Source of the DNA: Plantago major
Taxonomy: Eukaryota > Streptophyta > Magnoliopsida > Lamiales > Plantaginaceae
Direction of reading: 5' to 3'
Length of the DNA: 64,000 nucleotides
NCBI GenBank assembly: GCA_026545765.1
Contig: CM048840.1
Coordinates: forward strand, 56,358,580-56,422,579
Below, piece after piece: positions 12,135 through 24,317 of the stretch. Within the stretch, counting starts at the first letter, position 1, and the number at the start of each line of letters is the position of its first letter. Position numbers and translations under genes: made by a program. Below the pieces are notes generated by a model. That model searched no databases. It was not told where the DNA came from and was given only the letters and a program-made list of their open reading frames with translations.

Positions 12135-15100
12135 CCTGGAATGTCAGGGGCTTAATAAGCTTGCTAGACATAAGGATTCGGAAACTAGAGTAAAGGAGGA
12201 ATATAAGCATAGCAGGCCTGTTAGAAACTAGAGTAAAGGAGGAACATAAGGAACGCATTCGGAAACGTTTGGGTACTCGCTGGAATTTCTGGGATAACTA
12301 TTCTTCACATGTGCTTGGGTGCATCTGGGTTGCGTGGGATCCCTCTCGGGTCCGGGTCGAGTTCATCAGTTGTTCGGACCAATTTTTGCATTGTAGATGG
12401 TTTGACTCTACCGGCGTGAATAGAGGTTTGGTCACCTTCATTTATGCCCTCAACCATCTGCAACACAGAATTCGACTTTGGCTAATAATATTCAGGATCA
12501 GTGGATTTGTGTAGGGGATTTCAACAACGTACTTACCTGTGAAGATCGTGTTGGTGGAAATTCGGTGACTACAAATGAATATAAAGATCTGGCGGAGATG
12601 ATGGATGATGTGGGATTATTTGAATTACCTACTTTGGGGGTTCATTTTACTTGGTCAAATAAGCATGAACATGGCATCATCCATTCCCGTATTGATAGAG
12701 CTATTGGAAATGCTGAATGGTTTCAAGGCAACCCACATGTGGAACTTGATATTCTTCCTCCGGGCATCTCGGACCATTCACCATTGTGCTTCAGGAACTA
12801 CCTTCCTACCAGAACACGGCCAAAAGGATTTAAGTTCATCAATGCCACTACTCAGCTAGCTGATTTTCTTCCATCGGTGGCACGATCTTGGTGCTCCCCG
12901 GCCCCGTACCGACCCCAGGCACGGATTTGGACTAAGCTTAAAAGACTGCAACCGATCATGAAACGACTGAGTAGGGAAGCTAGGAGAGCTGATCAGTAGG
13001 TTGTGCAGGCCCAAAATCGATTACAACAGCTTCAGGAGAAATTGTGACATAACCATTTCTGCCCAGACCTTATACGACAGATAAAGGCTGCCACTCTGGA
13101 CCTCGAACAGTGGCTGGTTTTGGAGGAGCAACTACTTCAACAAAAAGCAAAGGTCGATTAGATTAAACTTGGAGACGGTAATACAACTTTCTTCCATGAA
13201 CAGGTCAAAGAGAAGAATCGGAGAATTGGAATTCACAAGCTTGTAACGGAGGATGGGCGAACGCTTCTGGGAGATTTGGATATTGAACAGGAGATTCTAT
13301 CCTTCTACTCGCAGCTCGTGGGTATTTCGCAACAGAGAAGGGAGGGTATCGATTGCGGAGCTATTCGTGCGGGACCCACAGTAAGCCAGGCGGATCGGCT
13401 ATTTCTGACTTCTCCGGTTATGCGTGAGGAGATTGATTTGACTCTTAAGCACATTGGCGACCTAAAAGCCCCTGGATTTGATGGTTTCAACGCCTTTTTC
13501 TTTAAGAAGGCTTGGCAGTAAATCCGATTTGATGTTTATGAGGCAGTAAATGACTTCTTTGATACGGCTAAACTCTACCCGTCATTGAATTGTACTCTGG
13601 TTACGCTAATCCCTAAAACCCCATCAGCTACCAGAGTTAGTGAGATGCGTCCGATTGCATGTTGTACGACCATATATAAGATCATCTCGAAGATCCTTAC
13701 CAACCGGTTAGGGAAGATAATTAATAGCATTGTGGATGCAATCCAATCTGCTTTCCTCCCGGGAAAGGTCATTCAGGATAACATTCTACTTGCTCAGAAG
13801 CTCGTTAAGGGGTATAACCGAAAGGGAATCTCTCCTAGATCTATGGTACAAATGGATTTACATAAGGCTGATGATACTGTTGACTGGGGTGCGTTAGAGA
13901 TGATTATGAAGGAGCTGGGGCTGCCCATGCAATTTGTACCATGGATCATGTGTTGTGTTACTATGGTATCTTACAAGTATGTGATCAATGAAGTTCCTTC
14001 AAAGTTGCTTAAAGCTCGAAGGGGTCTGCGACAAGGTGATCCTCTCCCCCCCTTCCTCTTTGTCCTGGTCATGGAATATCTAAACAGGTGTTTGCAGAAG
14101 TTGAGAGATATCCCGGATTTCAATTTTTATCCGAAATGTGAAAAGCTGAATATTACTTGCGGATGATCTTATGCTATTTACAAGGGGAGATGAGCGGTCA
14201 GTATTATTAATGATGCAGCAGCTGAGCCACATCTCCAGTGCATGCGGTTTGCGAGCGAACCTCTCGAAGACGAAAGTATTCAGCGGAGGCGTATCCTATG
14301 CGGACCAGCAGCGCATTCTAGGCGCCACTAGGTTCGGTTTGGGCACCTTTCCTGTGCGTTATTTGGGAGTTCCTCTTTCCCACCGCCGACTCACCATCCA
14401 ACAATACAAACCCCTTCTAGATCGTATTCTGGGTCGATTAAAGCATTTGACGACGAGACTCTTATGTTATGCAGGTCGGGAACAATTGATAAAGAGTGTC
14501 ATCACATCCATTATCGCCATCGCTTCAGTTTCCCGCTCCGAAGGCTGTTTTAGAGCATATTCAGCGTATTTGCTGAAGTTTTCTGTGGAGTGGTAATGAT
14601 GGAAACTATCACAAGGCTCTGGTATCTTGGCAATGCGCACCTAGGAATTGCGGTGGATTAAATATTATCCACTTACAGGTGTGGAACTTAGCTCTTATCT
14701 CTAAACTTCTATGGAAGATCCAGACCAAGGCGTATTCGTTATGGGTTCGATGGGTCCACATTTATTATATAAAGAATCAAGATTTGGATGATTGGCAGGT
14801 TCCCGTGTGTGCTTCTATGACCATCAAAGTCATCCTCCGTAAGTGGGATTGCTTTGTGCGACTCCGGTGTGGGCCACCCAACTAGTCTCGCCGAAGTTCT
14901 CCACCCGCCTCATCTACCAACTGTTACGGGGAGACACAACCAAGGTAGAGTGGTGCGACCTGGTCATTCGCAACCCGGATCGCCCAAAGGCTATATTTAT
15001 CATTTGGTTGGCCTTGCATAGACGTCTGGCTACTAAAGACCGTTTGGCTTTCTTTGCCATTCCTACGGATGGTATATGCAGTTTCTGTGATGGGATGGAA

Positions 15101-15472
15101 TCAATTGACCACCTATTTTTTCAATGCCCGATGACTTATGGAATTATACATGGAGGATTGACTTGGCTTAGAATCTCACACCCTCAGCTTGCGGATTGGC
15201 AACATCTCGTGGTCTGGTTAAGGCAAATGGCGAAAGGCAAGAGTGGCAAGGCTGCCGTATTCCGTGCTATAATGGCGGAAACTATCTATCATATTTGGCA
15301 GGCAAGAAACGAGAAGATTTTCCAACAACGGGACTTTGATATACAGGATATCATTAGATCAATACTGCACATCACGACTATGAGATGGCAAAAGACGCTA
15401 GAAGAAGTGTGGTCCACAATTGACCGATTAACCCCTTTACTTGATTCCTTTTTTATTTCACCTGTTTGCTAG
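12128..15472 (+). pseudogene. LINE ORF2 (AP endonuclease, RT, zf-RVT)
   Basis: ATG at 12,128 opens MLAWNVRGL, the classic endonuclease start; a small duplication/deletion at about 12,181-12,249 then breaks the frame. Endonuclease motifs follow in another frame: VGDFNNVL, RIDRAIGN and SDHSPL (12,478-12,800). RT: KAPGFDGFNAFFFKKAW, a stop at 13,519, then LIPKTPSAT, MRPIACC, AFLPGK, QMDLHKADDTVDW (a Tyr to Asp change beside motif A) and GLRQGDPLPPF. The ADDLMLF motif C lies in a shifted frame at 14,159. The thumb and C-terminal part include a zf-RVT block IWLALHRRLATKDRL...CSFCDGMESIDHLFFQCP (about 14,990-15,130). The reading ends at 15,472. At least four frame breaks make it dead. No RNase H domain was seen. 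Confidence 0.85.
12181..12249 (+). repeat. Micro-duplication in the LINE endonuclease region
   Basis: 'gaaactagagtaaaggagga' occurs at about 12,181 and again at about 12,223, separated by about 22 bp. It replaces part of the endonuclease N-terminus and causes a frame break. Confidence 0.85.
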
Positions 15473-15708
15473 CTTTTTATGATTTGGGCTTGGACGGTAC
15501 CGTCAGCCCCTAAATGTACGTACATTGTTTTTGGTATTAATAAGACATGTTCTTTCGTTTAAAAAAATGACAATGTAGTAGTGATAATTCTATAGCCGCA
15601 AATTAAAGGAACCGTAATGCAACCCGTCCTATGGATAAATATGATGTTATTGTTACCAAATCAGCATAATCCAACAATGCCTACTTCTCTTTTCAAAATA
15701 CATAAATG

Positions 15709-16352
15709 TCTCGAAGGAACCTGCCACTCAGAAATCAAGTGGTTTTTAAATATGATTGTATTAATGTATTACTATAAATCAACATTTTATATTAATGTCT
15801 AAGATCGATATTTTTAATAAAAAATTTAATTTCTTGATATATGACTTTACTGCTTATCGATCATTTTAGTTTCACTATAAGAATCGATGGTCCCCCAGAA
15901 GATAAAATATATTCTAATTGTAACACCAATAATGTGCAGTTTTACTCTTTGTGTAACGCCCCAAAGATTTAAGTTATGTTTTAAAGAGATTATAGGGATT
16001 GAATCGGTACTCATACCAATAAGTTTTAAGTCTCAAGGAATCTGCCGACTCATAAATCAAGTGGTGTTTAAATATGATTGTATCAATGTCTTACTATAAA
16101 TCAACATTTTATATTGATGTCTATGATCGATATTTTTAATAAAAATTTTAATTTCTTGATATATGACTTTACTGTTTATCGGTCATTTTAGTCTCACTAT
16201 AAGAATCGATGGTCCTCCAGAAGATAAAATATATTCTATTTGCAACACGAATAATGTGCAGTTTGACTCTTTGTGTAACGCCTCAAAGTTTCAAGTTAAG
16301 TTTTAGAGAGATTCTAGGGATTGAGAACGGTACTCATACCAATAAGGTGCAC
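15709..16352. repeat. 322-bp tandem duplication (two copies)
   Basis: Copy 1 is 15,709-16,030 and copy 2 is 16,031-16,352. Landmarks such as 'gaatcgatggtcc' and 'tgtgtaacgcc' recur exactly 322 bp apart, with roughly 8-10 percent differences by eye. Each copy includes flanking DNA plus the first ~75 bp of the Cassandra-like LTR. Confidence 0.9.
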
Positions 16353-16557
16353 CTTTCTTTTCGGGAGTCCATCCATAAGAACTCCACAGTTAAGCATATT
16401 TGCTCTGGAGCAATTTTAGGATGGGTAACCAATTGGTAACTCTTCCTGACAAAGAGCGCGGGAAAAGGACATGTGTTTATATAGTGGAGCCAGCATACAC
16501 CCGGAGAGCTAGCTGCTCATGAGTAACCATGCCGGCCCAAAGGGTCGGGTCGTTACA
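16274..16557 (+). mobile_element. Cassandra-like TRIM LTR (solo or truncated)
   Basis: Begins TGTAACGCCTCAAAG and ends GGTCGGGTCGTTACA, about 284 bp, the size and termini of Cassandra LTRs, which are known to carry a 5S rRNA-derived region with Pol III promoter boxes. Such a region lies at about 16,330-16,445. No PBS follows 16,557 and no matching TSD is visible, so this is a solo LTR or a decayed copy. Only its first ~75 bp are repeated 322 bp upstream as part of the local duplication. Confidence 0.8.
16330..16445 (+). pseudogene. 5S rRNA-derived sequence in the LTR
   Basis: Matches plant 5S rRNA in order: CTCATACCAATAAGGTGCACC, then CCAT..AGAACTCCACAGTTAAGC (box A region, about 16,388), then TTTTAGGATGGGTAACC (box C region, about 16,414-16,430). 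The last third has diverged. It is not an rRNA gene; the context is an LTR. Confidence 0.8.
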
Positions 16558-17004
16558 TGTTATGTCCGGATTTAACTATATATCTATTTTAAATCGGAGA
16601 AAACATTATTTTGTGAAACATTATTATGAAAGTATGTTAAATGAGTTTCGGTAATGTAATTGTTATATTTACTCTCGGAATTGCAATTTCTTACAACTTA
16701 AATGAAAAATGCATCTCATACTTCATTCACTTTCTGTTTTACTTTACTTACTATTTATTTTATTATATTCATTCAACCTTATGCTTAATTTTTAAATTAT
16801 TCCACTTATTTATGTATTTTACTTTTACAATATATATAGTTAGTATTTTCCAGTAAACTTGCACAATTCTAAGTCGGATATATGGAGGAAGTATTTTTTT
16901 AGTGTAAATAATAATAAGTAATTAATTTGTGGTCAATTGCGATTTTGAAATTTTGATATTGCTAAATGCTAATGAGATTGGTTTATAATAATAATAATAA
17001 TAAT

Positions 17005-17064
<60 letters not shown>

Positions 17065-17339
17065 GACTTGTCTATCATAAAGATGTGCAACAAGCCAAAA
17101 CCATCATTATACAGATTAATCGGCTGCCGCTTTTCGCCTGCCACAACTTTTGTATCTTTACCGTTTTATTCGATAGGTTGGATTGTTATAATTGTACACT
17201 TGTTTACCGTTTAACTCCGAATAGTTCTTATTTCGATAGGATAGATTGTTAACATAATTGTCATCGTACTCATTTTAGGAGAGGTATATGTCATCAACAT
17301 CAGATGTGATAAATTAAAAGTATCATATATGTTATAATC
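16558..17339. other. AT-rich spacer with an (AAT)n run
   Basis: Contains a trinucleotide microsatellite (AAT)n at about 16,984-17,059 with one interruption. No gene was recognised. Confidence 0.8.
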
Positions 17340-18057
17340 AATTATGTAGGGTAAAAATGGATAAGTCCAAAGTCTTCGGTCAATGGTCAATAGTCAACAG
17401 TCAATGGTCAATTGATGGAAAAGTCCGCCGGGAAGTTTTTAGTCCGAGGGTCGGACTTGAGTTATTCTTAAGTTATAGTACTTCAATAGTTCTGGTCCAC
17501 CACTGAGTTGAGGTCCGACCTTGAGCCTTGGTCTTCCAAGTAGATGGACCTTGAGCCTTGGTCTTCAAAGTAAATGGACCTGCAATGGTAAGAGGTGGTT
17601 AGAGCCTTTTGGGCCGGTTTGTCTTAGATTTAACTAGTTGGTAGGTCGGTCAAGATGAGGCTCGAACGTACAAACTTAGAGAGTAGAATATTGAGTGGTA
17701 GTTGAATACTTTAATGAAGAGTAAATGCGCCCTATTTATAGTAGAAGGTCTTAGGGGACACATCTATGACACACTAGTGGTTGGTCGGCTTGGCGAGATG
17801 GTGACATGTGGTCCCGGAGGTAGGCGGCGTGTGTAGATCATGCCAATATGGATAACGTGTCAGAGTGGCGCATGATAGAAGTGGTTGGAGGTCGAACTCA
17901 AGAAGGTTGGACCAACACTGAGGCTCGGACCTTATTCGTTGTAAGGAGACATATTTAAGGCTATGCGTAGTCCGAGACTTAGATAATGGAGGGTCGGACC
18001 GCACCCATATATGTTCATCTCTTTGTACCATTTGTGGTGATAGAAGTGATTGGAGGT
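17340..18057. repeat. Repetitive flank left of element A
   Basis: Holds short GTCAATG-type repeats (17,377-17,417), a duplicated 'ggaccttgagccttggtcttc' unit (about 17,518 and 17,548) and a 'gaggtcgaactcaagaaggttggacca' block at 17,890 that recurs at 40,380. 'CTATAAATAG' on the minus strand near 17,733 hints at a decayed LTR, but termini were not found. The GAGGT at 18,053-18,057 is the left TSD of element A. Confidence 0.6.
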
Positions 18058-19620
18058 TGTTGGTCCAGATAACGGAAAAGTAAAATACTAGAGGGGGGGG
18101 GGGGGGGGGGTTGAATAGTCTTTTTCAAACTTTTGTCGATAAACACAATTTCTAAGATTTCTGTGAAGATATCTGATACTTATTTTCAGAGAGCGGAAGA
18201 CTTTTTGTGATAAGTGCACATGCTCAGCAAGATATGTGTAAATACTTAGCAAGGTAAATAAAGCAAGTAATAAATTGCAGAAAGTAAATAACACAAGTCT
18301 TTATAGTGTTATCTGAAGGTGGCGTAATCCTTCAACTAATCCACTTCGGCCTTTCTCAGACCTAGAATCCACTAAGACAGATAAATGAGTTCACCTTACA
18401 AATATCTTCTCTCGATTCCTAAATACACTAGGTTCCCAACCATGTGTTCCCCCTGAGTTATTCCCCGGCTTTCTCGGCCAAGTACTTCTTGTACTCAGAA
18501 ACCTTTTTCCTGGAGTTGTTCCTTAGTTTCCCAAACTAAATACTTCCTATACTCCACGACTTTTGGTGTATAGTTTAGGTTCGTTTGTCATGTGAGCTTC
18601 TTTTATAACTTATTCAGTTATGCAGATAGCTATACTTAATACACTTTACAATGTATGGTATCTTGTTCTTTACTGATCCAAGTCTATGATAAGTGTTCAA
18701 GAGAATGAATCTCAGATATGAAATCTTAATTCAACTCCTTCACAGATAACAATGCTTGTTAAGGATCAGGACACTTAGAACTTTTGTGCTACTTAGAATC
18801 AAGAGCTTAGGTCGCAACAGAAAGCTTGAAGGTAAGTAGTATGCTTGAGAGAGCTTGTGTGAGTATTCAGTGCAAGTTCAAGGTGTTGTGTTTAGTGTGT
18901 GTTCTCAAGCATTCTAAGTGTTGACATTTATAGATGAATTTTTAGTTCCGTTTGAATAGTATCTGTTAGGCTTAAGTCAAATTCAAACTATTGATATCTG
19001 AGTATAGTACTATTGCACGTTTGTCTTCTTCTTCAGAGACTAACGTTTTTGTTCAGACATTTTTGTCCGCGCATTTAATGCACTATACTACACTTTGTCC
19101 TGTAGTGCCAATGGAACTACGCATGCTTTTTGAAGCTTTGCATGTCCTTTTCCAGAGACTATCACAACTCCAGATACCGGTTGTTAAAAATATATTGTTT
19201 CCTGGAAACATAATCTTTATCCCAGGTATCTGAGTGTAGATATCTTTGGGCACTTTTCCTTGTTTTCAGAAACCTTGCATTCTCATATATCTTTTGCAAC
19301 ACTGTTTATTGAAAAACACTTGTTTCTTCGAGATATCTGGACATAGGTGTCTGATAATCTTTGTCTTCAGCAAATTTGAGCAGTCTTCAAATCTTCAAAT
19401 CCGTTGAACTTCTCCTACTGGATGCCTTCTTCTTGGTCTTCTTCAGAGAAATAAAAAATACATTCAGAGACCTAACATCCTATACAAGATTTGCTAGACT
19501 ATCATACTTAGTGGGTTTCCTCTTTTATAGTGTTCAAGTGAACCAAGAGTACTAATCACCTTTCTGAGCTAAGATAAGTCATTAGGTTGCTGATCAAAAT
19601 CTAAACAGATATTCCTAACA
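18058..19620 (-). repeat. Element A 3' LTR (1,563 bp)
   Basis: Plus-strand edges are TGTTGGTCCAG and CCTAACA. On the minus strand it begins TGTTAGGAATATC. A TATA-like CTATAAATG lies at 18,925-18,936 (minus). A run of 18 G at 18,093-18,110 lies about 35 bp from the U5 end. Several AGATATCT words are present. Confidence 0.95.
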
Positions 19621-19635
19621 AATTTCCCCCATTTT
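19621..19635 (-). other. Element A polypurine tract
   Basis: The minus strand reads AAAATGGGGGAAATT immediately before the 3' LTR start TGTTAGG. It is the expected plus-strand DNA primer site for reverse transcription. Confidence 0.9.
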
Positions 19636-19992
19636 AATCAATCAACGATGACTATCTGACCTATTACAAATCTGGATGAGGAAACAATGCCCCACTTAAT
19701 CATTTCTTATGATCTTTCAAATCTTTCAATTAAGTGCAGAAAGTAAATATCAACCAAATCACAAGGTGTGATCTTTGCTGACAAGTTAACTTTTATAGAT
19801 TGATATCTGAGAGTAGGTTCATCAGATATGTTACAAAGAGAGTTCACAGATAACTTTTACAAGATAAAACAACATTTAGAGCAGTCAGCACGATACAAAA
19901 GTACATAGTAAATTAGGACAACAGGAGTAACCAAGCTCCAAGTGAATATCCTAATAAACTGGTCTTCAAGTCTTCAAAGCAGTTCCATGGAT

Positions 19993-20029
19993 CAATCTTC
20001 AAATTTCCTATCACCAAACCTTTTGATAT
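19993..20029 (-). pseudogene. Extra gene of element A, last codons
   Basis: On the far side of the element B insertion the reading from 26,328 resumes and ends after about a dozen codons (IKRFGDRKFED, stop). The homologous end of element E (KYGNLEFLKE, stop, at about 59,490) has the same length, supporting this as the true C-terminus. Confidence 0.75.
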
Positions 20030-20918
20030 TGTTAGAACTTAAGATCCCGGATTGGTACTTGGAATTAGACCAACAGACAATGTTGCCAACAATGTTGTTC
20101 AACACTGTCTACAGTTAACAGATAGCAGCGGATGAATAATAATGAAACTTCTATTACCAAGCCAATATATAGAAAAATATATTGGCAGTGCCTTAGGCAA
20201 AATATCTACTGACAGGAAAAGTAGATCTAATCAACTAGGTTTAATACAATCACAAACGATTGATTAAACAACCAAAACTAGCCCTAGAAGAACCAACAGT
20301 AAAAGCTATTCTAGGTCGATGTCTGAAAGAGTTATTCCAACAATGAATACTCTTAGACAAACTCTAAAGCTAGCAGAAAACAAGAAGCCTAAACTCTTTT
20401 AATAAAATCTCGATTGATCATCAAGAAAGGCTCAATGATTGCTCGGCTGAATCCTTGTATATATACTTGAGATATCGACAGCTCCCATCCAAGTCGAAAG
20501 GCAATAGGATCTCAGCAAAGGCAATTTTCCATGTTCTTGTTTTCTTCAATAATCAGCTAGAAGGAAATTCCCATATTAGTGTCTTCAACAATATATTTCC
20601 TTCTTGCTTTCTTCAACAATATTCTTGAAAGATTCTCTCTTTAGATTGCATTCCTTATGTCCAAAGCAACTCAAACTCTTTCCTTATTCCTGCAGAAATT
20701 CGAATTGATTGCTTCCAGTCCAAGTCATCAATCCAATTGGCCTGCTTGTTTCTATGTTGTCTACTGTTGTCCGTAATGTTGTTCCAACATTGTATCGGCA
20801 CTATTTCGCAATGTTGCACAACATTGAAATCCTGCAGTTCACAAACAACAACAAACACAAACATTGAACTGAATCATGAAAGATAAGATTAACTAATCAA
20901 GTGAAACTTGCATTTTCA
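20030..20918 (-). repeat. Element B 3' LTR
   Basis: Edges TGTTAGAAC and GCATTTTCA on the plus strand; minus-strand start TGAAAATGC. TATA-like GTATATATAC at about 20,456. Carries several CAATGTTG/CAACATTG words. Confidence 0.95.
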
Positions 20919-21690
20919 ATCTCCCCCTTAATCTTAGTCTTTCATCAAGCAATAGCATTCCTTTGGGCTCATTGATTCCTTTTGATCCAATAAGCATGTT
21001 TGAGCCCAACTTGATATATCCTACAAAATATTCATAGAAAAACAACTACAAACATTGAACCGGTTATGTTACGAAGAAAGGTTGAATTACTAAACAAAGT
21101 GCACTAAATCGCACTTTCAATCTCCCCCTTAATTCTGATCTTTCTTCACACAACCTAAAACCAGTTTGTTAGTCAAATCGAACAAGTAGGATTTAAACAA
21201 GTCAAGAGGAATCCTTTGTTGGGAACTGAAAGATAAAGTGCAATCGATCAATGCTGATGGACAATGTTGAGTCAACACAGAACTCAACATTGCTGGAAAT
21301 ATGCACTTTCAAATTCCCTCTTATGTCTTTGTCTACTCATCTCCTTTGAACTCATCATGGGCATCATATCATACTTCTTTTGACAATTCCTGCACTCAGT
21401 AGTTAGTGAATAAAGACAAACTTGCGTAGAATTGCAGTATAAGTGCAGTAAACAAAGTCGGCTTCAATGTTGACACAACATTGCAGTCAACACTGCACAA
21501 TTCAATCTCCCCCTTTGTCTTTCTTCACAAAAACACACCTGAACAAACGTGTTAGAAACAAACAAATATAACAAGCATGAAACTACAGAACTCCCCCTCA
21601 ACATTAGATGAGAGTAATATAACAAAATAAAGTATGTTTGCTTTTTGTTCAATCTCTTCTCTTCTCCCCCTTTTTGAGAAGAAAGATATC
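20919..21690 (-). repeat. Element B 3' UTR with an array of polypurine tracts
   Basis: The tract adjacent to the LTR (minus AAGATTAAGGGGGAGAT) recurs with flanking similarity (plus strand 'ttTCAATCTCCCCCTT') near 20,914, 21,117 and 21,505. Weaker copies lie near 21,308, 21,593 and 21,664. Spacing is about 190-200 bp between the better copies. Multiple PPT copies before the 3' LTR are a known trait of Sirevirus-type copia elements. Confidence 0.8.
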
Positions 21691-23148
21691 TCTCAGATTA
21701 TTCAACCAAGTTCACAGAAGAAGACAAGAAGACATGCAATGAGTGCAATACTGAGTTGTGGACTATAGGACCTGCAATAAGAGCTGTGCAATGTTGGAGA
21801 ATGATGTTGAAAACATTGAGTTCAACACTGGCAGCCAAGGTGATAGCAAAAGCAGGAAAAAAGTTTGGATCGGCTGGAGGGCAGTGTTAGGATAAGAGTG
21901 GATGGTCATGATGGGTGTTGTTGGGTTTGCCTTAAAAGATCCTGCAAATATATATCAATGCTACAGAAACTGTGCACAACTGTTAATAAAAGATTAAAGT
22001 TGCAAGTAAAACAGTTATCCGTCAAGTCATAGTAATCAGATTAACAGATAAACCCTAGGGAGGTTGACACTAAAAATCTTGATCTTAAATAATGACTTGG
22101 AATGCAAGAACAGGAAAGCAAAAAACCCCAAACCCCAATGAAACACCTTAGACCTGAAACACCTCAGACCTACTCCCCTCAAACCCAACAACACACAGAA
22201 AGGTCATATAGAGAAGCACATATAAAAAAGAGCAAATATAAGTCAGAAAGTACTCCAAGGACAGCCAATGTTGACCATCATGTTGACTCAACATTGATGA
22301 CAATATCGGGAAATCAGACCACTCTTAATGTAAGTCAGCCAGGAAACCAAGTCTCAAAATGTGCAGATTCGATTAACACCACTGATGCTGCAGGCAAAGA
22401 CAGAGAGAGAAAGGAATACCAAAGAAACACACTCAACATTGCCTCAAGAAGTAAATTGAACAATTATCATAAGTTTGAGTGGGGGTGACCATGAGACCGT
22501 GAACCATGTCAAATAATTGGAACACGTATGAATCCGCTCCAAAGCCGGGCTTTATGCGGAGTTAGGCAAACACACGTCTCATGGCATAAAATCACTCATT
22601 TGACCACATTGGGTAATTTGATACTCAGAAAGTGAACCAGCAGCATTACGAGAATCGGCACTTTTGTGCGTGTCGGTTTCCAGTACAGGCCATCAACCCT
22701 CACGACATATGACACTTTGGCCACGTCGATATCTGGATAGTATTTGGAACCTGCCCAACACGATCCTCGACGGAAACACTTCGAGCCATTTTTATCATAA
22801 TTCATTAGATTTATTAAGCATAAAGGACAGGAGGCGACATCAAGAGTGAGTCAACGTACGAGTAAAAATAGCCAAAAAGCAGCAAAAGTGGGTATTACAT
22901 AAAGCAAACACACAGGAGACTCGATCCCTTTCAACCTTGGTTTCAAATAGCCTTTCAAACCCTAAGCATCACCACTGTAAGCTACAAGGCAGGAACAACC
23001 ATAGACCAGTACAGAAGCACAGAAAGCACATAGACATACACAAAACAAACAAAAAAAATAAAAAAAATCAAAAGGCAACAAAAAACACATCACTTTTCTC
23101 GCAAGGTCGATCGTGATGTTGAGTCAACACTGGTTTCAACATCGAAGA
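21691..23148. other. Element B noncoding internal region
   Basis: No supportable gene. It holds many CAATGTTG/CAACATTG words and, at about 22,640-22,795, the conserved noncoding module also seen in elements F and G. Confidence 0.6.
22640..22795. repeat. Conserved noncoding module, copy 1 (in element B)
   Basis: Ordered landmarks: acttttgtgcgtgtcggttt, ccatcaaccctcacgacata, ggccacg, ggatagtatttggaacctgc, ccaacacgatcctcgacgg, cacttcgagcc. The same order occurs at 42,975-43,130 and twice at 62,840-63,065. Confidence 0.8.
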
Positions 23149-23849
23149 TCACAAAGAGCAAAAATGAAGAGATCTCCTAAGAATGAAGAATCTCTCACAA
23201 TCTAAAGGCTTGGTAAAAATATCTGCAAGTTGATTGGTTGTATCTATGTGTTGTATGTCTATTACTTCCAGATTGACCATATCCTTATGAAAATGATGCC
23301 TAACGTCTATGTGTTTCATGCGTGAGTGCAAAACAGGCTTCTTAAAATTATTTATGGCACTAAGGTCATCACAGAACATCAACAAGGTATCACATTGAAG
23401 ACCAAGGTTATGCATCATATTTTTCACCCATATCAATTGAGTGACACAACTCCCAGATGTTACATGTTCAGATTCAACATATGAGAGTGACACATTGTTC
23501 TGTTTCTTGCAATACCATGACATTAAATTAGAATTAAGATAAAAGCAACCTCCACTAGTGTATTTTCTATCATCTAGAACACCAGCCAATCAGAATCACT
23601 AAATCCCATTAGATTAGTGTTTGTATCACATGCATACCATAATCTAAGATTAACAGTTCTTGATATATATATGAAAAATCTTTTAAGAACAATCAGGTGT
23701 GGGATTTTAGGGTTAGGCGATACTGCACAAACACACACATAAAACATGATGTCGTATGTTGGTTGATAGATATAGAAGGTCGAGTCATTGTTCAGATAAT
23801 GTTGGGTCAACATCATCTCCAACATCGATTCTGCTGAGCATAAGACCAT
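23149..23849 (-). pseudogene. pol: Element B RNase H, C-terminal pol remnant
   Basis: Reads GFSDSDWL, then (after a frame break near 23,580) DDRKYTSGGCFYLNSNL, SGSCVTQLIW, CDDLSAINN and KHIDVRHHF...TNQLADIFTKPL, the canonical order of Ty1/copia RNase H and tail. RT motifs upstream are missing apart from a short connector. Together with the missing integrase this shows an internal deletion. Closest relative in the window is the element C RNase H (54,933-55,484). Confidence 0.9.
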
Positions 23850-24258
23850 TAGCCATAGGAGTGCTGGGTTCGCCTATCATGCTCATCTCATGGGTACCGT
23901 CAGATGGAATTTCTGCCTGTGATGTTGAGCTCAATGTTGTGTCATCATTGTTGTCAGCATTGACAATTTCTCCTTGTACACCAGCTGGAGTTCTTGGTTT
24001 AGACACCTTTTCAGGTTCAGTATCAGTTTTCTCAAGAGTAGTGTCTGTAACCTGTTCAGTAGCTGCAACAACCTGTTTATTCTTGGATGCAGTGCCTTTC
24101 TGGACAAAGACATTAGAAGAGACAGTTTCGAAAACAGACAATGTTGACTCAACATTGTTTTCATTCATCAGTTTCAGCTCCTCCCAGTTATAATCTGCAG
24201 ATAGATCAACTGAACCATGTAGACACAAAAAGTGTTTCACAGTTTTGAGAATCATCAT
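23785..24258 (-). CDS. Element B spacer ORF, Ser/Thr/Glu-rich
   Basis: A 157-codon minus-strand frame of low complexity (many Thr, Ser, Glu) just after gag. No domain is recognised. It lies where protease, integrase and most of RT should be, so it may be the fused remnant of gag tail and the integrase-RT linker. CAATGTTG words occur inside it. Confidence 0.4.
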   Translation of the reverse strand: MMILKTVKHFLCLHGSVDLSADYNWEELKLMNENNVESTLSVFETVSSNVFVQKGTASKNKQVVAATEQVTDTTLEKTDTEPEKVSKPRTPAGVQGEIVNADNNDDTTLSSTSQAEIPSDGTHEMSMIGEPSTPMANGLMLSRIDVGDDVDPTLSEQ

Positions 24259-24317
24259 AGTCGAAAAAGACTTCTTTTGTCAATGTTGGACCATCAATGT
24301 TGGACCAACATTGTTTC

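Larger units (their letters stand above)
10385..15567 (+). mobile_element. Near full-length L1-type LINE, inactive
   Basis: Order is ORF1 (gag-like), ORF2 (endonuclease, RT, zf-RVT-like C-terminus), about 90 bp of 3' UTR and a short A7 tail (15,561-15,567). A candidate target-site duplication AATGACAAT occurs at 10,376-10,384 and 15,566-15,574; two of its bases are shared with the A-tail, so this is weak. Both ORFs have premature stops and frameshifts, so the copy cannot encode functional proteins. Confidence 0.85.

Noticed and set aside
15561..15574. Firm LINE target-site duplication
   Set aside because: Only seven bases (TGACAAT) are independent of the A-tail; kept as a weak candidate only.
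16330..16445. Genuine 5S rRNA gene
   Set aside because: Too diverged, single copy, and embedded in LTR-like termini; Cassandra-type origin explains it.
22102..22488. 128-codon plus-strand frame in element B
   Set aside because: Opposite to the element's coding strand, low complexity, no domain, and rich in the repeated CAACATTG word.
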